DNA of 64,000 bases, from the NCBI GenBank assembly GCA_030745875.1, contig JASLNT010000106.1:41755-105754 (forward strand), written 5' to 3'. The first letter of the stretch is position 1. Each line of letters opens with the position of its first letter. This DNA comes from Phycisphaerae bacterium (GTDB lineage: Bacteria; Planctomycetota; Phycisphaerae; SM23-33). The position numbers were made by a program, and so were the translations under genes. A model generated the notes under the pieces. The model worked only from the letters and a program-made list of their open reading frames with translations. It did not search any database and was not told where the DNA came from. This document shows, in pieces, positions 40,237 through 48,148 of this stretch.

Positions 40237-42101
40237 CCGCTCAAATGATCCTCGATCGCCGCTATGAAGTCGCCTCCGTATTGGAGCAACTTCTGGTCGC
40301 CCACGCCGGTTATGTTGCGCATCTCAGACGGAGTGGTGGGCGTAAAGTGAGCCATCTCACGCAGTGTGCGATCCGAGAAGATGATAAACGGAGCGAGATT
40401 CCGCTCTTGGGCGAGACTTCGCCTCAAGGCCCGCAACTTCTCGAAAAGCCCGCGGTCGAAGTCGGTGATCTGCTGCTTGATCTGCTTGGCCTGCTTGCGA
40501 CTGGTCCGTTTGCGTCTGGGCGCCGCGGGCGCCTCGCGTTGCCGGAGCACCTGGAATTCCCGACGCCCAAACAGCACTTCACGCCCCGCCGCCGTCAGAT
40601 GCAGCACGGGGTATTCCCCGTCGGTTCGCACCACACATCCCTGGGCCGTCAGGTCGTCTATGATCCCTCGCCAATAGCTCTTGTCGCGATCCGACCCGGC
40701 GCCGTACGTCTTGAGTTGGTCGTGCTTCAGTTCGCGGATTCGCTGGGTGTTGGCTCCGGTTACTACGTCGGCGATATGCACCGCTCCGAAACGCTGCCCT
40801 GTCCTCAGAATCGCCGACATTACGATCTGGGCCTCTTTCGCAGCGTCGACCCGGTCCACCGTACCCGAGCAGACGTCGCATCCGGTGCAGTCGGACTCAT
40901 CGAGCGATTGGCCGAAGTATCCGAGCAGTTGGCGGCGACGGCAGACGTTCACCGTCGCGAAGTTCACCATATCGTTGAGCTTCGCCGACGCCGATGCTCG
41001 CTGGGCGTCGTCTTCGATCTGGTTGATGAAGAAGCGTATCTTGGGTATGTCGCCCCGAGAATAGTACAAGACGCAGTGCGCAGGTTCGCCGTCGCGCCCC
41101 GCCCGCCCGGTCTCCTGATAGTACCCCTCCATATTCTTGGGCAGATCGGCGTGGATCACAAACCGCACATTTGACTTGTCGATCCCCATTCCAAACGCCA
41201 CCGTCGCGACGATCACCGTCACGTCGTCGCGATTGAACGCCTCCTGATTGGCTTTGCGGGTTTCATCTTCGAGCCCCGCATGGTAAGGGCGCGCGTTGAC
41301 ACCGTTGTGAACCAACTCAGCCGCAGTCTGCTCGACTGACTTTCGCGTGGTTCGGTAGACAATCCCCGCCTCGCCGGACCGCTCGGCAAGGAAGGTGAGT
41401 ATCTGATCGTCCACGTCGCCCTTGGGCGCGACCTGATACGAAAGGTTGGGGCGATTGAACGACGCACGCGTAACGTGCGGGTCGCGCAGGGCGAGCCTGT
41501 CGATAATGTCGTCCTGTACGCGTGAGGTGGCGGTGGCGGTGAAGGCGGCCAGCGGAGTGTCGCCGAATTCCGCTACGATATGCGACAGCGACAGGTAGTC
41601 CGGGCGGAAGTCGTGCCCCCATTCGCTTATACAGTGGGCCTCATCTATCGCAAACAGGCTGATCGGAACGGTCTTCAGCACATCAAGAAATCCGGGCGCC
41701 GCAAATCGTTCGGGCGCAACGTACAGCAGATCGAGCTTACCGGCGGACATCTCCCGCGAGACACGCGTCCGCTCTGAAGCGTCGAGCGAACTGTTGAGGA
41801 ACTCAGCGGCTAGACCGTTAACCTTCGCAGCGTCGACCTGATCCTTCATCAGCGAGATCAGCGGGCTTATCACCACGCACGTGCCTTCGAGCAAGTGCGC
41901 GGGCAACTGGTAGCACAACGACTTGCCCCCTCCGGTGGGCATCACCGCAAAGACGTCCCGTCCGGACATAATCGCCCGAACGATTTCCTCCTGGTTGTCC
42001 CTGAAACCATGGAAACCAAAGACGTTACTCAACGCCTTCGAGAATTCATCGCCCTGGCTGGCCCGGTCTTCGGTGTTCTCTGTTTGAGGTAGATCAGTCA
42101 T
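40233..42101 (-). CDS. recQ: ATP-dependent DNA helicase RecQ
   Basis: 3'-to-5' helicase of recombination and repair. Motif 0 FGFHGFRDNQEEIV, Walker A MPTGGGKSLCYQLPA, DEAH box AIDEAHCISEWGHDFRPDY, motif III FTATATSRVQDDII, motif VI QETGRAGRDG, then the RecQ C-terminal zinc site (CRRRQLL, CTGCDVC), winged helix (to ~530) and a C-terminal HRDC domain (RSLAQERNLAPFIIFSDRTL). 622 residues, full length. The stop codon lies inside the 7-bp repeat array, so the last residues may vary among strains. Confidence 0.96.
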   Translation of the reverse strand: MTDLPQTENTEDRASQGDEFSKALSNVFGFHGFRDNQEEIVRAIMSGRDVFAVMPTGGGKSLCYQLPAHLLEGTCVVISPLISLMKDQVDAAKVNGLAAEFLNSSLDASERTRVSREMSAGKLDLLYVAPERFAAPGFLDVLKTVPISLFAIDEAHCISEWGHDFRPDYLSLSHIVAEFGDTPLAAFTATATSRVQDDIIDRLALRDPHVTRASFNRPNLSYQVAPKGDVDDQILTFLAERSGEAGIVYRTTRKSVEQTAAELVHNGVNARPYHAGLEDETRKANQEAFNRDDVTVIVATVAFGMGIDKSNVRFVIHADLPKNMEGYYQETGRAGRDGEPAHCVLYYSRGDIPKIRFFINQIEDDAQRASASAKLNDMVNFATVNVCRRRQLLGYFGQSLDESDCTGCDVCSGTVDRVDAAKEAQIVMSAILRTGQRFGAVHIADVVTGANTQRIRELKHDQLKTYGAGSDRDKSYWRGIIDDLTAQGCVVRTDGEYPVLHLTAAGREVLFGRREFQVLRQREAPAAPRRKRTSRKQAKQIKQQITDFDRGLFEKLRALRRSLAQERNLAPFIIFSDRTLREMAHFTPTTPSEMRNITGVGDQKLLQYGGDFIAAIEDHLSG

Positions 42102-42231
42102 AACGCTCCAGAATCAATACCCTAACGCTATACGAACACCGCTTATTCTACACTCCCGCCGCACAGCTGCAAGGATAAACCGCGGGTAACTCGATGGGTT
42201 TTTTGATGCTGTCGCTGTGGGGGCCGTTGGT

Positions 42232-42243
42232 TAAAATGGGGGC
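42232..42243 (+). promoter_or_regulatory. -10-like TAAAAT six bases before a start codon
   Basis: TAAAAT at 42232-42237 followed by six bases and the ATG of HzsA-related paralogue 2, the same spacing as at cmk. No good -35 is seen. It suggests a leaderless transcript. Confidence 0.35.
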
Positions 42244-44940
42244 ATGAGAAAAGCAATAACGATTGGGCTCTGGGCTGTCGTCGTTGCAGTGGTTGGCGGT
42301 GAGATGTACGCCTCTGAACCGTCCAAGAACACTCCGGCGACGCTACGGGCTGCGATAAAGGATTTGATGGTGACGTTCGGCGATAAGTACCCCAATGGCG
42401 GGAAGTATCTTGCAAGGCTTGACCGGATCGACAAGGGTCTTCACGGATCGGACCGCGCGAAACCGCAAGCGGTTTTGAAGGCGTTTGAAGCACTTCAGAG
42501 AGAGGCGCTGGTTGCGAATCCTCACGTTGCGGGGCAACCGTGGTTGATCGAAGTCCGGGAGCAGTATTGGCACAATCACGGTCCGATGGGGACGATGTTC
42601 CAGACCGGCGACGATCACAAGAGCGATTGCGGCGGTTTGAAGGCGTGGCGCGGAGACGGCGGGCGGTTCGAGGTGATACGCTTCGGGGCTGATGGGAAAG
42701 TTGCAAACGTGAAGAAGATCGCCGAAGCGCCCAAGGGCGTCCTGCGAGATCCGGACATCAGTTTCGACGGGAAGAAGATACTGTTCTCAATGCGCCGACA
42801 GCGCGCCGACGACTACCATCTCTACGAAGCGAATTCCGACGGGACGAACCTGAAGCAACTTACGTTCGGCTCGATGCTCTCCGACGTCGACCCGATCTAC
42901 ATGCCCAACGGGAAGATTCTGTTCTCCTCGACGCGCGACATGAAGTACTGTCAATGCAACCGCCACATCCAGCCCAATCTCTTCGTGATGGATTCAGACG
43001 GAGCCAACATCATCCAGATCAGCCGCAACACCCTGGCGGACTTCCATTCGTCGCTCATGCCCGACGGGCGAGTTCTCTACAGCCGCTGGGAGTACGTCGA
43101 TCGCCACTTCGGTCCGTCGCTGGGCCTGTGGACGGTTAACCCCGACGGAACAAGCCACCTGCTGTTCATGGGCAATAACGCCTGGAGCCCGGGATTCATG
43201 GGCGATGCGCGGGTGATACCGGGCACGGACAAGGTCGTGTGCATCTACGGAGCCTGCCACGACCTGCCCTGGGGCGCACTTGTAATAGCCAACCGCAACA
43301 AAGGACTCGACGGACCAGAACCGGTGGAGCATATCTGGCCGGCATCGGGCAGGAGGCACATCACCCCGGCCGACAAGAAGTACAACCATCGCTTCAATCG
43401 CGGGGGCATCGATTACTTCCGACGGATGACGGTAAGGTACGAAGACCCCTGGCCGCTGCACGACACGAAAACAGGCAAGGGCGGCGGGAAATACTTCATG
43501 GTCGCCCGGTCGATCGGAGAGATTAAATGGCGATACTCCCAGCGCGACGGGGAAGTGAACATGGGCGTATTCCTGCTGGACGTATTCGGCAACGAAGTGC
43601 TGCTTTACTCCCTGCCCGGGCGCCGTGAAAACTGTTTCAACCCCACCCCGATAGCCCCCCGCGTCAAACCGCCTGTAATACCGTCACGCGTGGACCTCAC
43701 GAAGAACACCGGGATCATGTACGTTAACGACGTGTACCTCGCCGACGGCGACGAGATGAAGGCCGTCAAACGCGGAACGATAAAGTGGCTGAGAATTATC
43801 GAGGCGCCCGACAAGCAGTACTTCGACGAGCGAGGCAAGTGGAACATCGACGCGTCGCAGGTCACAGCGATGAACTGGAACGCAACCAACAGTAAACGCA
43901 TACTCGGAGACGTCCCTGTCGAAGCCGACGGATCGGCGCACTTCGAAGCTCCCGCCGACACGTTCTTCTACTTCCAGGCGCTGGACGCCGAGAAGATGAT
44001 GATCCAATCGATGCGGTCGGCGACAATGGTTCGCCCCGGCGAGATCCAGGGCTGCATCGGATGCCACGAAAACCGTCTCTCGCCCCCGACCCGAACCAAC
44101 GCAAAACCGCTGGCGATGAAACGCAAACCCAGCCGAATCCAACCGTGGTTCAACACGTCGACGGTGGCGGCCTCGCCGAGTTTTAATTACCTGACCGAAG
44201 TCCAGCCCGTGTTCGACAAGCACTGCGTCAAGTGTCACGATTACGGTAAAAACGCCAAGGCGTCAGCCAGGCTCATTCTCGCCGGAGACGTAGGTCTGGT
44301 GTTCAATGCATCGTATCTGTCGATCATGACCCGGTCAGGCCTGCGATGGACGGATTCTGAGATGAAGATCGTAAACCTGGTATGCGACGGTCCGCCCGGT
44401 GTGTTGCCCGCGTTTTCATGGGGCTCCCACAGGTCCAAACTCGTCAAGAATCTGCGCGGCGGACACAACAAGGTCAAAGTCAGCAGCGAGGAGTTCCAGC
44501 GTGTCGTCACGTGGATCGATCTTAACGGCGTCTATTACGGCAGTTACAGTTCGTACTATCCCGGGCGTATTCCAATCGGTAGGGAACTGAAGAAGTTGCT
44601 CGCCCTGGCCGGTGTCCGAAGCCTCCAGCAGCATCTCGTCAAACACGGTCCGCTGGTGTGCTTCAACCGTCCGGAAGTCAGTCCGATTCTAAAGCTGACC
44701 GGCGCGCCCGGAAGCGACAAATACAAACGTGCGCTGGAGATAATCAGACTCGGCTGGGAACGACTCAAGACCCAGCCGCGTGAGGACATGTTAGGCTCGA
44801 AAACAAGAGCGATCTTCGAACCGGATGTATTCCGCGCCAAACGCAGTCAGCGCGATCTTATCGAAGAGAAGAAATCTCTTGAGGCGCACCTGTCAGGCCG
44901 GAAGTACTATCAATACAGCGATGGCCCGGCCGGTCAGTGA
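42244..44940 (+). CDS. HzsA-related secreted haem protein, paralogue 2
   Basis: 898 residues with signal peptide MRKAITIGLWAVVVAVVGGE. The propeller-like region holds repeated 'DPIYMPNGKILFSSTRDM' and 'ADFHSSLMPDGRVLYSRWEY' blades, followed by VEADGSAHFEAPADTFFYFQ and haem motifs CIGCH (604-608) and CVKCH (661-665). It differs clearly from paralogues 1 and 3 in the N-terminal part and has a long C-terminal tail after the second haem. Likely a periplasmic dihaem protein. It ends inside the convergent HEAT gene by seven bases. Confidence 0.83.
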   Translation: MRKAITIGLWAVVVAVVGGEMYASEPSKNTPATLRAAIKDLMVTFGDKYPNGGKYLARLDRIDKGLHGSDRAKPQAVLKAFEALQREALVANPHVAGQPWLIEVREQYWHNHGPMGTMFQTGDDHKSDCGGLKAWRGDGGRFEVIRFGADGKVANVKKIAEAPKGVLRDPDISFDGKKILFSMRRQRADDYHLYEANSDGTNLKQLTFGSMLSDVDPIYMPNGKILFSSTRDMKYCQCNRHIQPNLFVMDSDGANIIQISRNTLADFHSSLMPDGRVLYSRWEYVDRHFGPSLGLWTVNPDGTSHLLFMGNNAWSPGFMGDARVIPGTDKVVCIYGACHDLPWGALVIANRNKGLDGPEPVEHIWPASGRRHITPADKKYNHRFNRGGIDYFRRMTVRYEDPWPLHDTKTGKGGGKYFMVARSIGEIKWRYSQRDGEVNMGVFLLDVFGNEVLLYSLPGRRENCFNPTPIAPRVKPPVIPSRVDLTKNTGIMYVNDVYLADGDEMKAVKRGTIKWLRIIEAPDKQYFDERGKWNIDASQVTAMNWNATNSKRILGDVPVEADGSAHFEAPADTFFYFQALDAEKMMIQSMRSATMVRPGEIQGCIGCHENRLSPPTRTNAKPLAMKRKPSRIQPWFNTSTVAASPSFNYLTEVQPVFDKHCVKCHDYGKNAKASARLILAGDVGLVFNASYLSIMTRSGLRWTDSEMKIVNLVCDGPPGVLPAFSWGSHRSKLVKNLRGGHNKVKVSSEEFQRVVTWIDLNGVYYGSYSSYYPGRIPIGRELKKLLALAGVRSLQQHLVKHGPLVCFNRPEVSPILKLTGAPGSDKYKRALEIIRLGWERLKTQPREDMLGSKTRAIFEPDVFRAKRSQRDLIEEKKSLEAHLSGRKYYQYSDGPAGQ

Positions 44941-45566
44941 TCGTGCGGGCTCTTGACGCGTGCAAGCTCTTTCTTCAGCCAGGCAATGCATTGCGCTCGG
45001 GATTCGGGAGATGCGGCGGGGTCGAATTTGAAGAACCGCCCGGTAGTGGTCCAGATGGCGCCATAGGCGCTGCGGCGCGTATCGACGTCCGGATCGCTCA
45101 GCGCTTTTACGAGCGAACTTAGGGCGTGGGGATCGCGCAGACGCTTAAGCCCAACAGCCGCTCCCGCACGAGCTTCCGGAGCCTTGTCTTTCAACAGGAT
45201 ATCCGTAAGAAAATGACAGTCGGTCTTCTTGAAGTTCCCCAGTTCAGCGGCGGCTATTCCGCGAAGAACACCGCTGGCGCTTTTGGAGGCGATTTGCTTC
45301 AGTTTCAGTCGACTGGCTTCGTCTGTCCTGCTTCCGAGCGCGCGAATCGCAGCTATGCAGACCCGCTGCTCAGCGTCGCTTGTGAGTTCGCTAAGAGTAT
45401 CAAGGGCCTCCTGCCCGTTGCTTCCGACCAACTCATCCACCGCCAGCAAGCGCTGGTGCATGTCGGAAGACCTCGGATCAGCATGGTCAGGCCAATACTT
45501 CACGCCCACCGCAATGGCCAGGCCAACCAAGACAATAACAAGTCCCACTCTAAGCACCGGATTCAT
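44934..45566 (-). CDS. Membrane-anchored HEAT-repeat protein
   Basis: 210 residues. One N-terminal helix (VLRVGLVIVLVGLAIAVGV) serves as anchor or uncleaved signal, followed by four or five HEAT-like helical pairs (RVCIAAIRALGSRTDEASRL, GVLRGIAAAELGNFKK, EARAGAAVGLKRLRDPHALS, TRRSAYGAIWTTTGRFFKFD). A protein-binding scaffold in the periplasm is the likely role; the partner is not known. The 3' end overlaps the preceding convergent gene by seven bases. It is 21 bases downstream of the prepilin-like gene. Confidence 0.75.
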   Translation of the reverse strand: MNPVLRVGLVIVLVGLAIAVGVKYWPDHADPRSSDMHQRLLAVDELVGSNGQEALDTLSELTSDAEQRVCIAAIRALGSRTDEASRLKLKQIASKSASGVLRGIAAAELGNFKKTDCHFLTDILLKDKAPEARAGAAVGLKRLRDPHALSSLVKALSDPDVDTRRSAYGAIWTTTGRFFKFDPAASPESRAQCIAWLKKELARVKSPHDH

Positions 45567-45587
45567 AGTGGTCGCATTCGCCTCCGT

Positions 45588-46574
45588 TCAGGGAGCCCAT
45601 ATTCCATTGGCATAATGGTCGTATTCCCACTGCAACTGCTCCCGCGTCATTGATCTGACGCTTCCGGTGGTCGTGGCGAAATTGGCCATATTAAAATGAC
45701 GGGTTCGCAGGAATCCTCTCGGATCGGCGTTGCTGTTTCCGAATTCGTCTGTGCGATATCCGCCCTTGAGCACGCGGGCGATATCCTTGGTGTACTCCAC
45801 CAGCAGCAGTTGCCCGGGGCGCGGGTCGGTATTGTGGACTGCGTCGCTCATGGCGTAGGAAGACCGATTAAACCCGACTTCATAGTCCGGAGCCTTTTGC
45901 GTGTACCTGTGGCCTGACTGAAGACGCATGATGAATATATCGTCCGGGCTTGCGGTGTCGAACCCCGCCTCGATCCGGTACCGCCAATCCGGACCGCCGT
46001 CGTCAAGGCACAACCAATGCACGCTGTTGTGACCGGTGCCCTTCGTAGGGACGATCATCGACTCAAACTTGATGACGTTGCCGTAAGTAACTCGCACAAG
46101 CGCACATTCGCTTCCGACAGCGATAAGCATCTGACCCGGCAAGGCCGTTATTCCATGGGCGTTGTCTTTTCGCTTTATCTGGTTATCCTCAGCCGAAACA
46201 CCCGTCTCCAGAATCAGCTTTACGTTCGAGAAACGCACCTTGCCCCCCTGCTTCTGAACCAGGAAAACATCTTCCAGTTCCGGAAAATCCTCATCGTTGA
46301 TCTCGAGGTCGATATCCGCATCGGATGGACAGGTCAGTACGCCGCTCATTCCGCGATCTCTGAGGAACCGACGCCACTGTCCGGGATATGGTCGGTCGTC
46401 GGTGGAGGCTAATCCGCCCGACATCTCGCCAAGATTCTTCTTACATATCGTAGCGTTAGCATGGTCCTTGGCGCCGTTGAAAGTGGGGATGAGCAGCATC
46501 GCCAGCAGCGCAATAATCGCTACTACAACGAGAAGCTCAACAAGAGTAAAACCGTGCTTTTGGAATATGGCCAT
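45588..46574 (-). CDS. Prepilin-like protein with type IV pilin N-terminus
   Basis: 328 residues. The N-terminus MAIFQKHGFTLVELLVVVAI has the prepilin peptidase site G-FTLVE and a hydrophobic helix. The remainder is a large globular domain as in the planctomycete prepilin-type proteins that occur in many copies per genome. Whether it builds a pseudopilus or acts as a surface protein is unknown. It could be cotranscribed with the HEAT gene 21 bases downstream. Confidence 0.85.
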   Translation of the reverse strand: MAIFQKHGFTLVELLVVVAIIALLAMLLIPTFNGAKDHANATICKKNLGEMSGGLASTDDRPYPGQWRRFLRDRGMSGVLTCPSDADIDLEINDEDFPELEDVFLVQKQGGKVRFSNVKLILETGVSAEDNQIKRKDNAHGITALPGQMLIAVGSECALVRVTYGNVIKFESMIVPTKGTGHNSVHWLCLDDGGPDWRYRIEAGFDTASPDDIFIMRLQSGHRYTQKAPDYEVGFNRSSYAMSDAVHNTDPRPGQLLLVEYTKDIARVLKGGYRTDEFGNSNADPRGFLRTRHFNMANFATTTGSVRSMTREQLQWEYDHYANGIWAP

Positions 46575-46695
46575 GTATCACACCTGGTGGCCTCCCCCCA
46601 CGCTGCAACCACACAACATATATAATGATATCACATCAGCCTGAAAATACAATACCATTTGTCGCCGGGGAAATCGGCGAGGATGTGCCCGGGCG

Positions 46696-48141
46696 TTATT
46701 TCCTGGGCGGTCTGCGGGAACTGGGATGACGCCCCCATTGGTCGGCTTTGGCGGGGTCGTAATCAGGGTTCTTTTTCGGAAGACGGGCGTTAACTGACTT
46801 TCGCCAGGCGGTGAGTTTCTGCTGAAGCTCTTTGACTTTATCGGGCATGTTCTCTGCAAGGTTGCGGGACTCGCCAATATCATCTTTGAGATTGTACAGT
46901 TCGAAGCGACTTGGCCCGGTGTCGAAGAACTCGATCAGTTTCCAGGCCCCCTGTCGAATCGCTCCGGCGGGGGTCGAGTGGTGATACACCGGATAATGCC
47001 AGTAAATCGCATCGCGATCCAGTTTCCCGCCGCCAGCCAGGAGACCGGTGATGCTCCGCCCGTCCAGCACGTGTTCCGCGGGCTCCTTGGCGCCTGCGAT
47101 GTCCAGAAATGTGGGATAGAAATCAACGCTGGTGACAACTTCGCTGCAGGTCGAACCTGTTTTGACCTTGCCCGGCCAGCGTACGATCAACGGTTCGCGA
47201 ATTCCGCCCTCGTACAGCGTGCCCTTTTCGTCGCGGAGCGGCGCGTTGGTGGTGACGATCGGACCAATCTTCTTGAAATGCCGCCGGAGACCGCCGTTGT
47301 CCGAGAAGAACACCACCACGGTGTTGTCGGCGAGTTTGAGTTCGTCGAGCTTGGCCAGTATCCCTCCCACACTGTCGTCTACGTGCTCGACCATGGCTGC
47401 GTAGATAGGATTGTTCACGCCCGTCGGTGGTTTCGTTTTCTTCTCGTACTTGGCGACGAGCTTCTTGCGGGCCTGCAGCGGAATATGCACGGCGTAGTGC
47501 ATGACGCAGAGGAAGAACGGGCGATCCTTGTTGTCTTCGATGAACTTCACGCCTTTGGCGGTGATTGCTTCCGCCAGATAGTCGTCTTTGGTCAACTTCA
47601 TGTTCGGCGTGGTGAAGTTGCCGAAATGCCTGCCCCCGCCCGCCACCATCATCGTATCGAAGCCCTGAGCATCGGGCAGTCGCCCTTTTCCGCCCAGATG
47701 CCACTTACCAAACGCCCCGCAGGCGTAACCAGCCTTCTTCAGCGACTCGGCCAGCGTTACCGATTTCAGGGGCAGGTATTGCTGCCGATTGATCGGCACG
47801 GTAAGTTTTTCGAACGGGCGCCAGTGACCGGTTATGAAATCAATTATTCCGACGCGAGCGGGATACTGACCCGATACGATGCTGGCTCGAGTAGGCGAGC
47901 ACACCGGGCATGCTGCGTAGGCGTCAGTAAACCGCATTCCTTGGGCTGCGAGGCGATCGATATTGGGCGTCTCGTTGAACTTGTTACCGTAGCAGCCGAC
48001 ATCGGACCAGCCGAGATCGTCGATCAGGAAGAACACAAAATTGGGTTTGCGCGCGGAGTTTTTGGCGCTGGCTTTGGCACCGGCGGCCAGTGCGACAGCG
48101 CCCATGCCAATCGCTTTTAGAAACTGACGTCTGCTTTCCAT
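46696..48141 (-). CDS. Tat-exported formylglycine-dependent sulfatase
   Basis: 481 residues. MESRRQFLKAIGMGAVALAA is a twin-arginine signal. The arylsulfatase core is complete: NFVFFLIDDLGWSDVGCYGN (metal-binding DD), YAACPVCSPTRASIVSGQYP with the modifiable Cys in CSPTR, GKWHLGG, FFSDNGGLRRH. Such enzymes desulfate polysaccharides; activation needs a formylglycine-generating enzyme, not seen here. The gene is 7 bases downstream of HzsA-related paralogue 3, so they are very likely one transcription unit. Confidence 0.92.
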   Translation of the reverse strand: MESRRQFLKAIGMGAVALAAGAKASAKNSARKPNFVFFLIDDLGWSDVGCYGNKFNETPNIDRLAAQGMRFTDAYAACPVCSPTRASIVSGQYPARVGIIDFITGHWRPFEKLTVPINRQQYLPLKSVTLAESLKKAGYACGAFGKWHLGGKGRLPDAQGFDTMMVAGGGRHFGNFTTPNMKLTKDDYLAEAITAKGVKFIEDNKDRPFFLCVMHYAVHIPLQARKKLVAKYEKKTKPPTGVNNPIYAAMVEHVDDSVGGILAKLDELKLADNTVVVFFSDNGGLRRHFKKIGPIVTTNAPLRDEKGTLYEGGIREPLIVRWPGKVKTGSTCSEVVTSVDFYPTFLDIAGAKEPAEHVLDGRSITGLLAGGGKLDRDAIYWHYPVYHHSTPAGAIRQGAWKLIEFFDTGPSRFELYNLKDDIGESRNLAENMPDKVKELQQKLTAWRKSVNARLPKKNPDYDPAKADQWGRHPSSRRPPRK

Positions 48142-48148
48142 GATGCGG